Assembly (NCBI GenBank): GCA_043101845.1
Contig: JBICHN010000004.1
Location: 372,001 to 436,000, forward strand
Source of the DNA: JBICHN01 sp043101845
Lineage (GTDB): Bacteria; Planctomycetota; Phycisphaerae; Phycisphaerales; UBA5793
Direction: 5' to 3'
DNA length: 64,000 bases
Shown here: piece by piece, positions 35,099 to 44,173 of the stretch
Position numbering within the stretch: the first letter of the stretch is position 1
Layout of the letters: the number at the start of each line of letters is the position of its first letter
Notes under the pieces: generated by a model
Database searches by the model: none
The model's input: only the letters and a program-made list of their open reading frames with translations
Told to the model about the DNA's origin: nothing
Program-made: the position numbers and the translations under genes

Positions 35099-36199
35099 AT
35101 GGACGAATACCGCACGACGCTGCAGAATCACCGCACCTCGGGCGTGTGGCGCCGCCGAATGGTCGTGGCGGCCGTGGTTCTCGGACTCGGGACGGCGGGC
35201 GTTGGTCACGCGCAAGACGCCGCGTCGCCGACGCAGAACCAGTCGCCGCGCTACCCGCAGTTTGACATTCCGAGATTGACAGATCCGATCGAGTTGCGGT
35301 ACCGATTCCCCGACGCCGACGCCGTTTTCGCTTCGGCGGCCGATCGACTCGTCTATCGCGTCTCGATTCGCGGTCACGAAACGATCCAGCGAGGCGGACG
35401 CGAATCCCGGATCGAGCACCGCAGTGAGGCGGCGTTTGACCTCGCCGGTGGAGCCTCCGGATCTGAAGTGAATGCCAGTCACGCCGCGACCGATCTTCGT
35501 GTCGTCCTCACCGACCTCCTCGTCGACTGTGACGCGGGCGCCGGGTCGTTCAAGTACGACCTCGATGCGGACGGGCTCACGATCTCGAGACCCGGTCGTC
35601 CGAGCCGCCGGATCGGAATTCATGATGATTATGTGGGGTCGTATTCGGTCGCGTCATTGCTCGAACGGGCGGGCGTGCTTCGACTGCGGAACGGCGCGCT
35701 GCTCGAGCGCCCGTCGTCTCCAGCGCTTCTGCTGACGCTCGACGCCGAATGGCTCACGATGACGATCCCGGCGCTTCTTCCACCGCTGCCCACACGGGCG
35801 GTCGAACCCGGAGCCGAGTGGACTGCGGGCGCCCCGGCGGCCTTCTCGACTTACGCCAACTGGCCCGTCCAGCGCATCGTCGTCCGGTTCGAGTCCTATG
35901 ACTTCGAAGCGAAGATCGCGGAGATCACCTGGCGCGGCGAGCCGCACAGTGTGAACCTGCGGCCGACTCCGGGGATCCACCATATCCGTGATCATTCGGT
36001 CGCGAGCGGAACGATCGCGGGCCGGCTGCAGTTGGCCCTCGAGACTGGCCGCGTCTTGTCGTCCCGGGTTGAGTTCAAAAGTCGGGTGGAGCGCTTCGGC
36101 GCGACGGGGAATGCGGTGCTCACGCAATTCGAACTGACGATGGAGCCCGGCGGACCGGCGCCGATCGACACCTCCGTCCTTACTTCGGTTGAGCCGTAA
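35099..36199 (+). CDS. Hypothetical secreted protein
   Basis: 366 residues. A basic N-terminus followed by VVAAVVLGLGTAGVGHAQ makes a signal peptide with cleavage after AQ. The mature part is beta-rich with no motif I recognise. The ATG at 35099 is preceded by GTGAGG at a longish distance. It stands alone between trpS and glmS. Confidence 0.65.
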   Translation: MDEYRTTLQNHRTSGVWRRRMVVAAVVLGLGTAGVGHAQDAASPTQNQSPRYPQFDIPRLTDPIELRYRFPDADAVFASAADRLVYRVSIRGHETIQRGGRESRIEHRSEAAFDLAGGASGSEVNASHAATDLRVVLTDLLVDCDAGAGSFKYDLDADGLTISRPGRPSRRIGIHDDYVGSYSVASLLERAGVLRLRNGALLERPSSPALLLTLDAEWLTMTIPALLPPLPTRAVEPGAEWTAGAPAAFSTYANWPVQRIVVRFESYDFEAKIAEITWRGEPHSVNLRPTPGIHHIRDHSVASGTIAGRLQLALETGRVLSSRVEFKSRVERFGATGNAVLTQFELTMEPGGPAPIDTSVLTSVEP

Positions 36200-36302
36200 C
36201 GAACCTCGTCGCTCCTCAATACGAATCGAGTGCACCGACGGCCGTTCGGCGGTCGATGAAAGGGGAATCGGGTGGCGGTCGGCCCCCGGTTCGCGATAAT
36301 CA

Positions 36303-36345
36303 GGGGAAGATCGGGACTCGAACCCGTGATCACCGACCCGCTTCG
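36303..36345 (-). other. tRNA 3'-half-like remnant
   Basis: Read on the minus strand, this has a T-arm-like GGGTTCGAGTCCCG followed by ATCTTCCCC, which resembles a T-loop and acceptor 3' strand. No matching 5' acceptor, D-arm or anticodon arm can be folded upstream, and the glmS start intervenes. Probably a degenerate tRNA end or an old attachment site; it may be chance. Confidence 0.3.
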
Positions 36346-36384
36346 GATGGATTCGAGTGACCGGATCGCCAGGAGGACTTGCGT

Positions 36385-38235
36385 ATGTGCGGGATCGTCG
36401 CCTATATCGGCTCACGCGCGGCTGTGCCCATTTTGATGGAGGGTCTCAAGCGGCTTGAGTACCGGGGGTACGACTCCGCCGGTGTCGCCATCATCAACGG
36501 TGGACTCACGGTCGAGAAGTCCGTGGGTCGAGTGAGCGTCCTCGAAAGCAAGGTCGCGGAGCGGGAGGACCTGGACGGCACGCTCGGAATCGCGCACACC
36601 CGCTGGGCGACCCATGGCGAACCCTCCGATCGAAACGCACACCCCCATTGCGACGATGACGGCGCGCGCGGGCACGGCATTGCTCTCGTGCACAACGGCA
36701 TTATCGAGAATTACGCGTCGCTGCGAACCTGGCTTGAAGAACGGGGCCACCAGTTCGTCTCGGAGACGGATACCGAAGTGCTCGCGATGCTCATCGGCGA
36801 GCTCTACAACCCCGAGACCGGAACGGATCTCGAAGCGGCGGTAAAGTCGGCCCTGCGCGAGGTGACGGGCGCCTACGCGATCGCCGTGGTCTGCGCGCAG
36901 GAGCCGGAAACGCTCATTTGCGCCCGCAAGGGTTCGCCGCTCATGATCGGGGTCGGGCAGGGTGAGTATGTCGTGGCGTCCGATCCGTCGGCCATCGTGG
37001 CCCACACCGCGCAGGCGTTCGCGCTCGAGGACTACCAGGTCGCGAAGCTCACCCGGGGCGGATTCCGGACTTCAACGCTCGATAATGTGCGAGTCACGCC
37101 GCAGATTCAGACGCTCGAGATCGAGTTGCAGGAGATCGAGCTCGGCGAGTATCCGCACTACATGCTCAAAGAGATTTTTGAGCAGCCGCGGGCGTTACGC
37201 AATACGCTGCGCGGTCGAACCGATGCTCGCGAGGGGCGGGTCGTGCTCGGCGGCGTCGCGGACTTCGCCCGGGAACTCGTGAAGGCCCGCCGGTTCATTC
37301 TCGTCGGTCAGGGCACCGCCCTCAACGCGGCGATGGTCGGCGACTACCTCATCGAGGAACTCGCGAAGATTCCGGCCGAGGTCGACTATGCGAGTGAGTT
37401 CCGCTACCGCAACCCGATCATCGAGGACGGGACCGTCCTCGTCTCGATCAGCCAGTCGGGTGAGACGGCCGATACGCTCGCGGCGCTGCGGGAAGGGAAG
37501 GACCGCGGCGCGCTCACGCTCGGTGTGGTGAATGTCGTCGGATCATCGATCGCGAGGGACACCGACGCCGGCGTGTATCTCCGCGTCGGACCGGAAATCG
37601 GTGTCGCGTCGACGAAGGCGTTCCTCGGGCAGATCACGGCCCTCACGCTTCTCGCGCTCTTCATCGGGCGCCGCCGCTTCCTCTCCGCTGACACCGTCGC
37701 GTCGCACATCCGTGAACTCGAGCGGATTCCGGACTGCATCGATCGGATCCTCCTGCAGTCGGACGAGATCCGGGAGGTCACTTCCCGCTACATCGACCGC
37801 GAGAACTGGCTCTTCCTCGGCCGCGGCGTGAATTATCCGGTCGCGCTCGAAGGCGCGCTCAAGCTCAAGGAAATCTCGTACATTCACGCGGAAGGCATGC
37901 CCGCCGCGGAAATCAAGCATGGGCCGATCGCCCTCATCGACGAGGGGATGCCCGTGGTCTTCGTCGCCACGCAGAACAGCCAGTACGACAAGGTTGTCTC
38001 GAACATGGAAGAGGTCCAGGCGCGCGGGGGCCGGGTCATCGCGGTCGCGACCGAAGGCGACGAGGCCATGCGGCGCCAGGCCGACGAGGTGTTCTTCGTG
38101 CCGGATGTTCCCGAGGCGCTCCAGCCGCTCGTGACGACGGTCCCGCTCCAGTTGCTCGCCTACCACGCCGCGGTCCTGCGGGGCAAAGATGTCGACAAGC
38201 CCCGGAATCTCGCGAAGAGCGTTACCGTCGAGTAA
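36385..38235 (+). CDS. glmS: Glutamine--fructose-6-phosphate aminotransferase (isomerizing)
   Basis: 616 residues, the normal GlmS length. Met precedes Cys (MCGIVAYIG), giving the N-terminal nucleophile of the glutaminase domain; RWATHGEPSDRNAHPH and HNGIIENYASL follow. Two SIS sugar-isomerase domains follow (SQSGETADTLAAL; GRGVNYPVALEGALKLKEIS with the catalytic Lys; AEIKHGPIALID), and the C-terminus is LAKSVTVE. It makes glucosamine-6-phosphate for cell-wall and surface polymers. A strong AGGAGG lies about nine bases before the ATG at 36385; the TTG at 36379 is less likely because the Cys must be residue 1 after Met removal. Confidence 0.97.
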   Translation: MCGIVAYIGSRAAVPILMEGLKRLEYRGYDSAGVAIINGGLTVEKSVGRVSVLESKVAEREDLDGTLGIAHTRWATHGEPSDRNAHPHCDDDGARGHGIALVHNGIIENYASLRTWLEERGHQFVSETDTEVLAMLIGELYNPETGTDLEAAVKSALREVTGAYAIAVVCAQEPETLICARKGSPLMIGVGQGEYVVASDPSAIVAHTAQAFALEDYQVAKLTRGGFRTSTLDNVRVTPQIQTLEIELQEIELGEYPHYMLKEIFEQPRALRNTLRGRTDAREGRVVLGGVADFARELVKARRFILVGQGTALNAAMVGDYLIEELAKIPAEVDYASEFRYRNPIIEDGTVLVSISQSGETADTLAALREGKDRGALTLGVVNVVGSSIARDTDAGVYLRVGPEIGVASTKAFLGQITALTLLALFIGRRRFLSADTVASHIRELERIPDCIDRILLQSDEIREVTSRYIDRENWLFLGRGVNYPVALEGALKLKEISYIHAEGMPAAEIKHGPIALIDEGMPVVFVATQNSQYDKVVSNMEEVQARGGRVIAVATEGDEAMRRQADEVFFVPDVPEALQPLVTTVPLQLLAYHAAVLRGKDVDKPRNLAKSVTVE

Positions 38236-38455
38236 TCGAAGTCCGCGGGTCGAGAGTCTGCCTCTTATCGGCCGCCGCCGCACGACGAGGGTGGACGCTC
38301 CGATTGTGCGGCCCGCGGACACCTCCCATTCGAGCCGGCGCTAACGGTTGTTTGCGACCTGACCGATACGCGCATGGGCGTCCTCATACGCTGATCACTC
38401 GAGTCACGGAAGATTCGAATCGCCGTCTGGAGAGGACCGCCGAACGGAGGCCCGC

Positions 38456-39331
38456 GTGCCGGCAAACCGACGACGCACCGAGCTCTGGCGACGCAGCTTG
38501 TGGCAGGTCTACGAGCGGAACGGCGCCCTCGAGGTTTCGCTTCCCCGTCCGGATGACGACGAATCGTCGAACCTCATCTGGCGCGTGCGCATTCTCGGTC
38601 TCGACGAAGAGAGCATTACGATCGAGGCGCCCGGCGCCCTCGGGCAGTCCATGCCGCTCGATCCGGGAACGGAACTCGTCTGCGTGCTCGGTATCGGGCA
38701 GAACCGCTGGATGTTTCCGACCACGGTCCAGGATCAGGTGAGCCATCGGTCCGGACCGAACCGGACGATCGTCGCGCTCCGACTTGAGATGCCGACCCGT
38801 GTCGAGCGATGCCAGCGACGCAGTTTCTACCGCGTGTCGACACATACGCTGAGCCTGCCCAAAGTGACCTGCTGGCCGCTGCTCAATCCGACGACCGCGG
38901 GCGTGGCGGAGAAAGCGAACGAGGCGCAGATCCGTGCGGCCCTCAATGGCGACCCGGTCGACGACTCCGCCGTCATGGACGAGACGATCGCGCAGCCCGA
39001 AGTCGGTCCGTCGTTCGACGCGACGCTGGCGAATCTCGGCGGAGGCGGCATCGGACTCATCATCGAGCCCGAAGACTCGCGCGCCATGGGGCGTCACCGC
39101 ATGTTCTGGCTACGCATTACACTCACGCCGGAGATTCCGCTCCCCCTCGCCGTGAGCGCAAAGCTTGTGCATACGCACATTGATTCGTCTCAGCGGACCT
39201 ACGCGGGATTCGCGTTCGAGTTCAATCACAATCGAACGCATCAGCGATTCGTGGTCGAACAGCTTCAGCGTTATGTCGATGTGCAGCAGGACAACCTGCG
39301 TCGCGCGCAGTCGATGCGCAAGGCATCCTGA
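38456..39331 (+). CDS. PilZ-domain protein, YcgR-like
   Basis: 291 residues. The N-terminal beta-domain (about 10-110) resembles the YcgR-N/PilZN module. The PilZ domain begins at RCQRRSFYRVSTHTL (the R-x3-R c-di-GMP motif, about 122-136). The second motif, usually D/N-x-S-x-x-G, reads NLGGGGIG, so the Ser is replaced by Gly. The C-terminus has YAGFAFEFN and a final helix. It probably senses c-di-GMP in motility or envelope control, but altered binding is possible. The start is GTG with GGAGG seven bases upstream. It is convergent with the next gene, only three bases away. Confidence 0.78.
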   Translation: MPANRRRTELWRRSLWQVYERNGALEVSLPRPDDDESSNLIWRVRILGLDEESITIEAPGALGQSMPLDPGTELVCVLGIGQNRWMFPTTVQDQVSHRSGPNRTIVALRLEMPTRVERCQRRSFYRVSTHTLSLPKVTCWPLLNPTTAGVAEKANEAQIRAALNGDPVDDSAVMDETIAQPEVGPSFDATLANLGGGGIGLIIEPEDSRAMGRHRMFWLRITLTPEIPLPLAVSAKLVHTHIDSSQRTYAGFAFEFNHNRTHQRFVVEQLQRYVDVQQDNLRRAQSMRKAS

Positions 39332-39334
39332 TCG

Positions 39335-41206
39335 CTATTCGATCGGATTCTCCGTCGAGTACCACTCAAAGTACCCGAGAAGCATTTCGTCCGTCGATTG
39401 CTGACCGAACCGAACGGCCTGGGTCGGATCCGGATTGAGCGGATTCCCGGGACTGTTGTCGTATATGACGGTCGCGATCAGCCGCGATCCCTTCGGCGCT
39501 TCGATCGGCGACACGAGTTCGTACACGAGCTGCCAGTTGAACTGCCACGGATCAATGCGCAAGAGCTCGCGACGGGCTCCGTTCGGGTAAACGAGGTCGT
39601 ACGCGAACGACTGCCCGCGCAGGTGCATGTGCGGATGGAAGGCGCGGATCGCGCCGGCTTCTTCGAATCGATAGGTCGCCTTCACTTCGTAACCCGCGGC
39701 GCCGGGCGGGATCACGAACTTCCGATTGATGCACACATTCGTGTAGATTTCATGCCGCGGCGGTTCATCGGCGAAGACGAAACCGATTTTCGGCTGGTCC
39801 CAGACTTCCGTCCCGTTCGGGGTGTAGTGCATCTGGAACTTGAGCCAGGCGCCCTTCGGGAGCAGCTTGGCCGTCCCCTCCGGGAAGCGAGTGGGCCCCT
39901 GGCCGGGGACGATGATCGCGAGGAATCCCTTTTTGTCATATTTTCCGCCGTGCCGGCCCTTGAACGCCCTCGGATCATCGAGAGCGACATTCGACTCGCC
40001 GATCCACACTGCGAGATGATGGACGACATCGCGAACGGTGGGACGAATCTCGACGGCCTGAATCCAGCGGTCGTCGTCGAAGTCGGTCTTCAGGTAGGTG
40101 AACTGGTAATCGACGAATCCCTCGGCCGGGACATGGGTCGCCTCGGGAAACTCGATGATCGCGTCGGGCGCTCCGATCTGCCAGTCGTCCGTCCATTCCC
40201 GGGGGGTCATCGCGTCGGCCGGGTCGCCCTCGGGGAATCCCGCGTCAAACCAGGCCAGAAGGTCGCTCCGGTCGTCGTCCGGCATTGAGCGATCGTTCAT
40301 CCACGGACCACTGTGCTCATCCGCGGGCCACGGCGGCATGAGCCCTTGGTCCACCATGTAGCGGATCATCCGCGACCGGCCCGCGACTTCGTCCATCGAT
40401 TCAAGCGCGAACGGCGCCATGCCTTCCGAACGATGGCACGACACGCAGTGACGCGCGAGGATGCGGCTCACCCGACCGTGCCAGGTCGGCGTGGTCGCCA
40501 TCGACTCGTCGTCCGGCGCGGTCGCGGCCTTGTTGACGAGACAGCCCGGCGCGCGGGTCGCCTCGACTTCCGGCCGGCGACCCGTCCGCCAGGCCTCGAT
40601 GGCCTCGCGCAGAAAGGATCGACGCGGCTCGGGCTTCGTGAAACCGAGGCCGTATTGATCATCGACCGCCCCCCGGTAGAGAAGGGTCCGGTCCGAGTCG
40701 ACCAGAAAGACTTCGGTCGTCGAATCGATCGCGAGAGCGCCGATGAACGCGCCCTCCCGGTCGGCGACATAGCGACCTCGGAAACCGTACCGCCCGGCCT
40801 CTTCCCGCATTGCGGCTTCGGAGTCATGCGGACTGACATTGACATAGAGAAAGGAAAGCAGGCCGGCGTCGGCGTACTCGGCTTCGAGCTGCGCAATCCG
40901 GGGCGCGAGCTTCTTCCCGTTTGGACACCCGACATCGCGTACGACGATGACCGCTGGTCGATCGTTCACGACCTCGGACAAGCGCGAACGAACGCCCTCG
41001 AGATCAGAGAATTCAACTTCTGGAATGAGTCGTCCGACTCCGGAGTCCGACGCCGGCATGATCAGCGTGGGTCGCGTCGGAACGGGTCCGGCGCGATCAA
41101 TCCAGGGAATGCGATCTTCAAAGAACCGGTAGCCCGCTGTGGCGAACGCGCCGACGAGGGCCGTTCCGACCACGCCGGCGAGGGCGAACTTCTTCAGCGC
41201 CGTCAC
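39335..41206 (-). CDS. Redoxin - cytochrome c - copper monooxygenase-like fusion protein
   Basis: 623 residues with an N-terminal membrane anchor or signal. A thioredoxin-like redoxin domain (about 60-215) contains GCPNGKK in place of a CxxC. A cytochrome c-type heme site CVSCHRSEGMAPF (about 256) is followed by SDLLAWFDAGFPEGD. The C-terminal half (about 330-623) resembles the PHM/DBM copper type II ascorbate-dependent monooxygenase fold, with VVHHLAVW, the MHYTPNG segment and HPHMHLRG as copper-ligand-like histidines. This three-part fusion recurs in planctomycetes and related bacteria. Its substrate is unknown. The start is GTG with GGAG upstream. Confidence 0.8.
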   Translation of the reverse strand: MTALKKFALAGVVGTALVGAFATAGYRFFEDRIPWIDRAGPVPTRPTLIMPASDSGVGRLIPEVEFSDLEGVRSRLSEVVNDRPAVIVVRDVGCPNGKKLAPRIAQLEAEYADAGLLSFLYVNVSPHDSEAAMREEAGRYGFRGRYVADREGAFIGALAIDSTTEVFLVDSDRTLLYRGAVDDQYGLGFTKPEPRRSFLREAIEAWRTGRRPEVEATRAPGCLVNKAATAPDDESMATTPTWHGRVSRILARHCVSCHRSEGMAPFALESMDEVAGRSRMIRYMVDQGLMPPWPADEHSGPWMNDRSMPDDDRSDLLAWFDAGFPEGDPADAMTPREWTDDWQIGAPDAIIEFPEATHVPAEGFVDYQFTYLKTDFDDDRWIQAVEIRPTVRDVVHHLAVWIGESNVALDDPRAFKGRHGGKYDKKGFLAIIVPGQGPTRFPEGTAKLLPKGAWLKFQMHYTPNGTEVWDQPKIGFVFADEPPRHEIYTNVCINRKFVIPPGAAGYEVKATYRFEEAGAIRAFHPHMHLRGQSFAYDLVYPNGARRELLRIDPWQFNWQLVYELVSPIEAPKGSRLIATVIYDNSPGNPLNPDPTQAVRFGQQSTDEMLLGYFEWYSTENPIE

Positions 41207-41409
41207 ACTTCTTCTCCCACCTGAAAGGACGGCGATTGTAACGATCGGCGGGGAGAGATTTCAATACGAGACTCACAACCTCGCGACGCGTCTTCGATCT
41301 TCACCATTTCATCATTGCCGTGAACAGCCGCGCCCGATACTGTGGGCGCCGAGTGTGAGCCTGGCGTTCGCCGGGTTCCCTCGCGACCGAAGTGGTCATC
41401 GAGGCGGGG

Positions 41410-42897
41410 ATGCTGTTCAATTCGTATGAGTTTATTTTTCTCTTCCTCCCCGTCGTGGTCCTCGGGTACTACGCCATCGGGCGGTACGGCACGCCTCGCC
41501 TCGCGCGACTGTGGCTGCTCGCGGCGTCCCTCGTCTTCTACGGCTGGTGGAATTACCGGTACCTCACGCTGCTCGCATCGTCAGTCGTCATCAACTTTCA
41601 GGTTGGCCGTACGCTCGAGCGACAACACCGGGAAGGACGACCGAGCTGGCTTCTCACCGCGCTTGCGGTGCTCTTCAATCTGGGTTTGCTCGGCTATTAC
41701 AAGTACGCGAACTTCTTCGTGGACTCGTTCAATGTCGTCTTCGATGGCGCGTTCACGCTTCACCAGATCATCCTGCCGCTTGCGATCTCTTTCTTCACCT
41801 TTCAGCAGATCGGATTCGTGGTCGACGCGTACCGCGGGGAGACCTTCGAGCGCGACTTCCTCGACTACGCGCTCTTCATCACCTCGTTCTGGCAGTTGAT
41901 CGCGGGACCGATCGTGCACCATCGCCAGGTCATGCCCCAATTCCGACGGGCGGAGACCTACCGCTTCCATCCGAAGCAGTTTTCGATCGGCCTCACGGTC
42001 TTCACGATCGGACTCTTCAAGAAGCTTGTCATCGCCGACTCTCTGGCGCCGTATGTCAACTCGGTGTACGGCATGCCGGGGGGCGGATTCGAGCCGACCT
42101 TCCTCGAGGGCTGGATCGGCGCCTTCTGCTACACGGCGCAAATCTACTTCGATTTCTCCGGGTACTCCGACATGGCGATCGGACTCGGCCGGCTGTTCAA
42201 CATTCGCGTGCCGACGAATTTCAATTCGCCCTACAAGTCGGTGAGCATCATCCAGTTCTGGCGGCGCTGGCACATCACCCTGTCGCTCTTCCTCCGCGAA
42301 TACTGCTATTACCCGCTCGGTGGCAACCGGCACGGCCGGCTCAGGAAGTATCGAAATCTCATGGTCACCATGGTCCTCGCGGGCTGGTGGCACGGCGCCG
42401 GATGGACCTTCATCATCTTCGGGGTCATCCACGGATTCATGCTCATCACGAATCACTCATGGCGCGAGATTCAGGGCAAGACGAAGTACACCGGCCACAC
42501 CGGTCTCGCGCCGCTCTGCGCCTCGGTCCTGTTCACTTTCGTGCTTGTCGCGATCACACTCGTTCTCTTCCGGGCTCCCACGGTCGCCGACGCCATGGCG
42601 CTTTATGAAGCGATGTTCGGATTGAACGGGTGGAGCCTGACCTCGTCGGTCGGCGTCGAGTGGCCGCTCGCGTACTTCGCACTGGCGATGAGCATTGCGT
42701 GGTTCCTGCCGAACACGAATCAACTCATGGGCATTCTCGGACCGGGTGAGACTCGCGAAGATGAGATTCAATTCGGACTCACCCGCGTGCTCCGCTGGAA
42801 ACCGTCGCCGCTCTGGGCGCTGCTCGTCGGAATCATGTTCGTGATCGCCCTCGTCAATCTCCCCAAGGCAAGTGAGTTCCTCTACTTCCAGTTCTAA
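41410..42897 (+). CDS. MBOAT family O-acyltransferase (AlgI-like)
   Basis: 495 residues and about eleven membrane segments. It opens with MLFNSYEFIFLFLPVVVLGYY, the usual AlgI-type N-terminus, and includes IAGPIVHHRQVMPQF, YFDFSGYSDMAIGLG, FWRRWHITLSLFLREYCYYP and the catalytic-His region GWWHGAGWTFIIFG. It transfers acyl groups, usually acetyl, across the membrane to exported polysaccharide. The next gene, 12 bp downstream, is the expected extracytoplasmic partner. The ATG at 41410 has GAGG upstream. Confidence 0.95.
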   Translation: MLFNSYEFIFLFLPVVVLGYYAIGRYGTPRLARLWLLAASLVFYGWWNYRYLTLLASSVVINFQVGRTLERQHREGRPSWLLTALAVLFNLGLLGYYKYANFFVDSFNVVFDGAFTLHQIILPLAISFFTFQQIGFVVDAYRGETFERDFLDYALFITSFWQLIAGPIVHHRQVMPQFRRAETYRFHPKQFSIGLTVFTIGLFKKLVIADSLAPYVNSVYGMPGGGFEPTFLEGWIGAFCYTAQIYFDFSGYSDMAIGLGRLFNIRVPTNFNSPYKSVSIIQFWRRWHITLSLFLREYCYYPLGGNRHGRLRKYRNLMVTMVLAGWWHGAGWTFIIFGVIHGFMLITNHSWREIQGKTKYTGHTGLAPLCASVLFTFVLVAITLVLFRAPTVADAMALYEAMFGLNGWSLTSSVGVEWPLAYFALAMSIAWFLPNTNQLMGILGPGETREDEIQFGLTRVLRWKPSPLWALLVGIMFVIALVNLPKASEFLYFQF

Positions 42898-42909
42898 CCC
42901 GCGAACGGG

Positions 42910-44157
42910 ATGATCGTCATGCGTCAGCCGAACTCCGCCCTCTATCTCACGATCTTCTGCGTCGTGACGCTCATCGGGCTTACGGCCGTAACGGCGATCA
43001 ACCTGACGGTCGACCCGTACCTCGCGTATCGCGTCGTCGATCTTCCCGAACTCACGCCGTATCGAGCCGAACTCGGCTCGCGGACCGCCAAGGCCGAAGC
43101 GCTGCGTCACGGTCCGGCGAACGGCGAGGATTGGGACGGCGCGATCTTCGGACTGTCGCGATCGGAGTTCTCGATCGACCCGGAGCACCCCGCCTTCGGC
43201 GCCGCGGCGGTGTACAACGCGAGCCTGCTCGGGTGCGACTGGTACGAACTCGAGTCGGCGTTCAATCTCGCCGCCGACGCGAACGATCTCGACTTTGTCG
43301 TCATCTTCGCCGAGTTCTACATGTTCAATGCGAACGAACGCGGCCACGGCGATTTCGAGAAGTCGCGTTTCAACCCGTCGCGGCTGATTCCGGTGTATCA
43401 CATCGAGAATCTGACAAGCCTCAATGCGCTCTCCGCGTCGGTCGACACAGTTCTGCGATTCCGTTCGAAGCGACCGAGTGAATACACGGAACGCGGGTAC
43501 CGTCCACGCGAGCTGGCGATTCAACGCTGGAACCACCGCGCGCGATTCGAGCATGAGTTGTCACGCTTTCTCAAGCGCGGCAGCACCTACCGCACCTACC
43601 TGTATAGTCCGGAGCGGGTCGAACGACTCGCGGCGATGCTCGAACGCTGTCGCGCACGCGGCATCCGCGCCATCGTGATCATGTCTCCGACGCATACGAC
43701 CCACCTCGAAGCGATTCGTGCGACCGGCCTCTGGGAGACCTACGAGACCTGGAAGCGTGACCTCGTGCGCGTCGTCGAGGCGGACGCCGCATCGAACCCC
43801 GACGAGTCGGCCGTGCCGCTCTGGGACTTCGCCGGGTACACGAGCTACCGCGCCGAGGAGATCGCGGACGGCGACGATCCTTCGAGCATGGTGTGGTGGT
43901 GGGAGAACTCCCATTATCGTCGTTCGATCGGCGACCGGATACTTGACACGGTCTTCGGGTTCGAGAGCGAGCGACCCACGCTTCCCGAGTTCGGTGTCCA
44001 ACTCGACTCGGAATCGATCGAGGCGCATCTTGAACGCACTCGGGCCGACCGTGCGAGCTATCTGGTTGAACACGCCGATCAGGCCGCGTGGGTCTCCGAA
44101 CTCAGCGAGCGTCTCCTCCGCGTGACGCGGACCGTCGGTCGCCTCAAGGAGTGGTAA
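42910..44157 (+). CDS. SGNH/AlgX-like partner of MBOAT acyltransferase
   Basis: 415 residues. One N-terminal membrane segment (YLTIFCVVTLIGLTAVTAIN) is followed by a periplasmic domain. It has IFGLSRSEFSIDP near residue 78, with the Ser in the position of the block I nucleophile of SGNH-like proteins that are paired with MBOATs. VIMSPTHTTHLEAI follows near 255, and VWWWENSHYRRSIGDRILD near 325, where the His in the D/N-x-x-H-like segment would complete a triad. It probably passes acetyl groups from the MBOAT to a surface polysaccharide. Co-transcribed with the MBOAT gene. Confidence 0.78.
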   Translation: MIVMRQPNSALYLTIFCVVTLIGLTAVTAINLTVDPYLAYRVVDLPELTPYRAELGSRTAKAEALRHGPANGEDWDGAIFGLSRSEFSIDPEHPAFGAAAVYNASLLGCDWYELESAFNLAADANDLDFVVIFAEFYMFNANERGHGDFEKSRFNPSRLIPVYHIENLTSLNALSASVDTVLRFRSKRPSEYTERGYRPRELAIQRWNHRARFEHELSRFLKRGSTYRTYLYSPERVERLAAMLERCRARGIRAIVIMSPTHTTHLEAIRATGLWETYETWKRDLVRVVEADAASNPDESAVPLWDFAGYTSYRAEEIADGDDPSSMVWWWENSHYRRSIGDRILDTVFGFESERPTLPEFGVQLDSESIEAHLERTRADRASYLVEHADQAAWVSELSERLLRVTRTVGRLKEW

Positions 44158-44173
44158 GGCTCAGGCGTTGACG

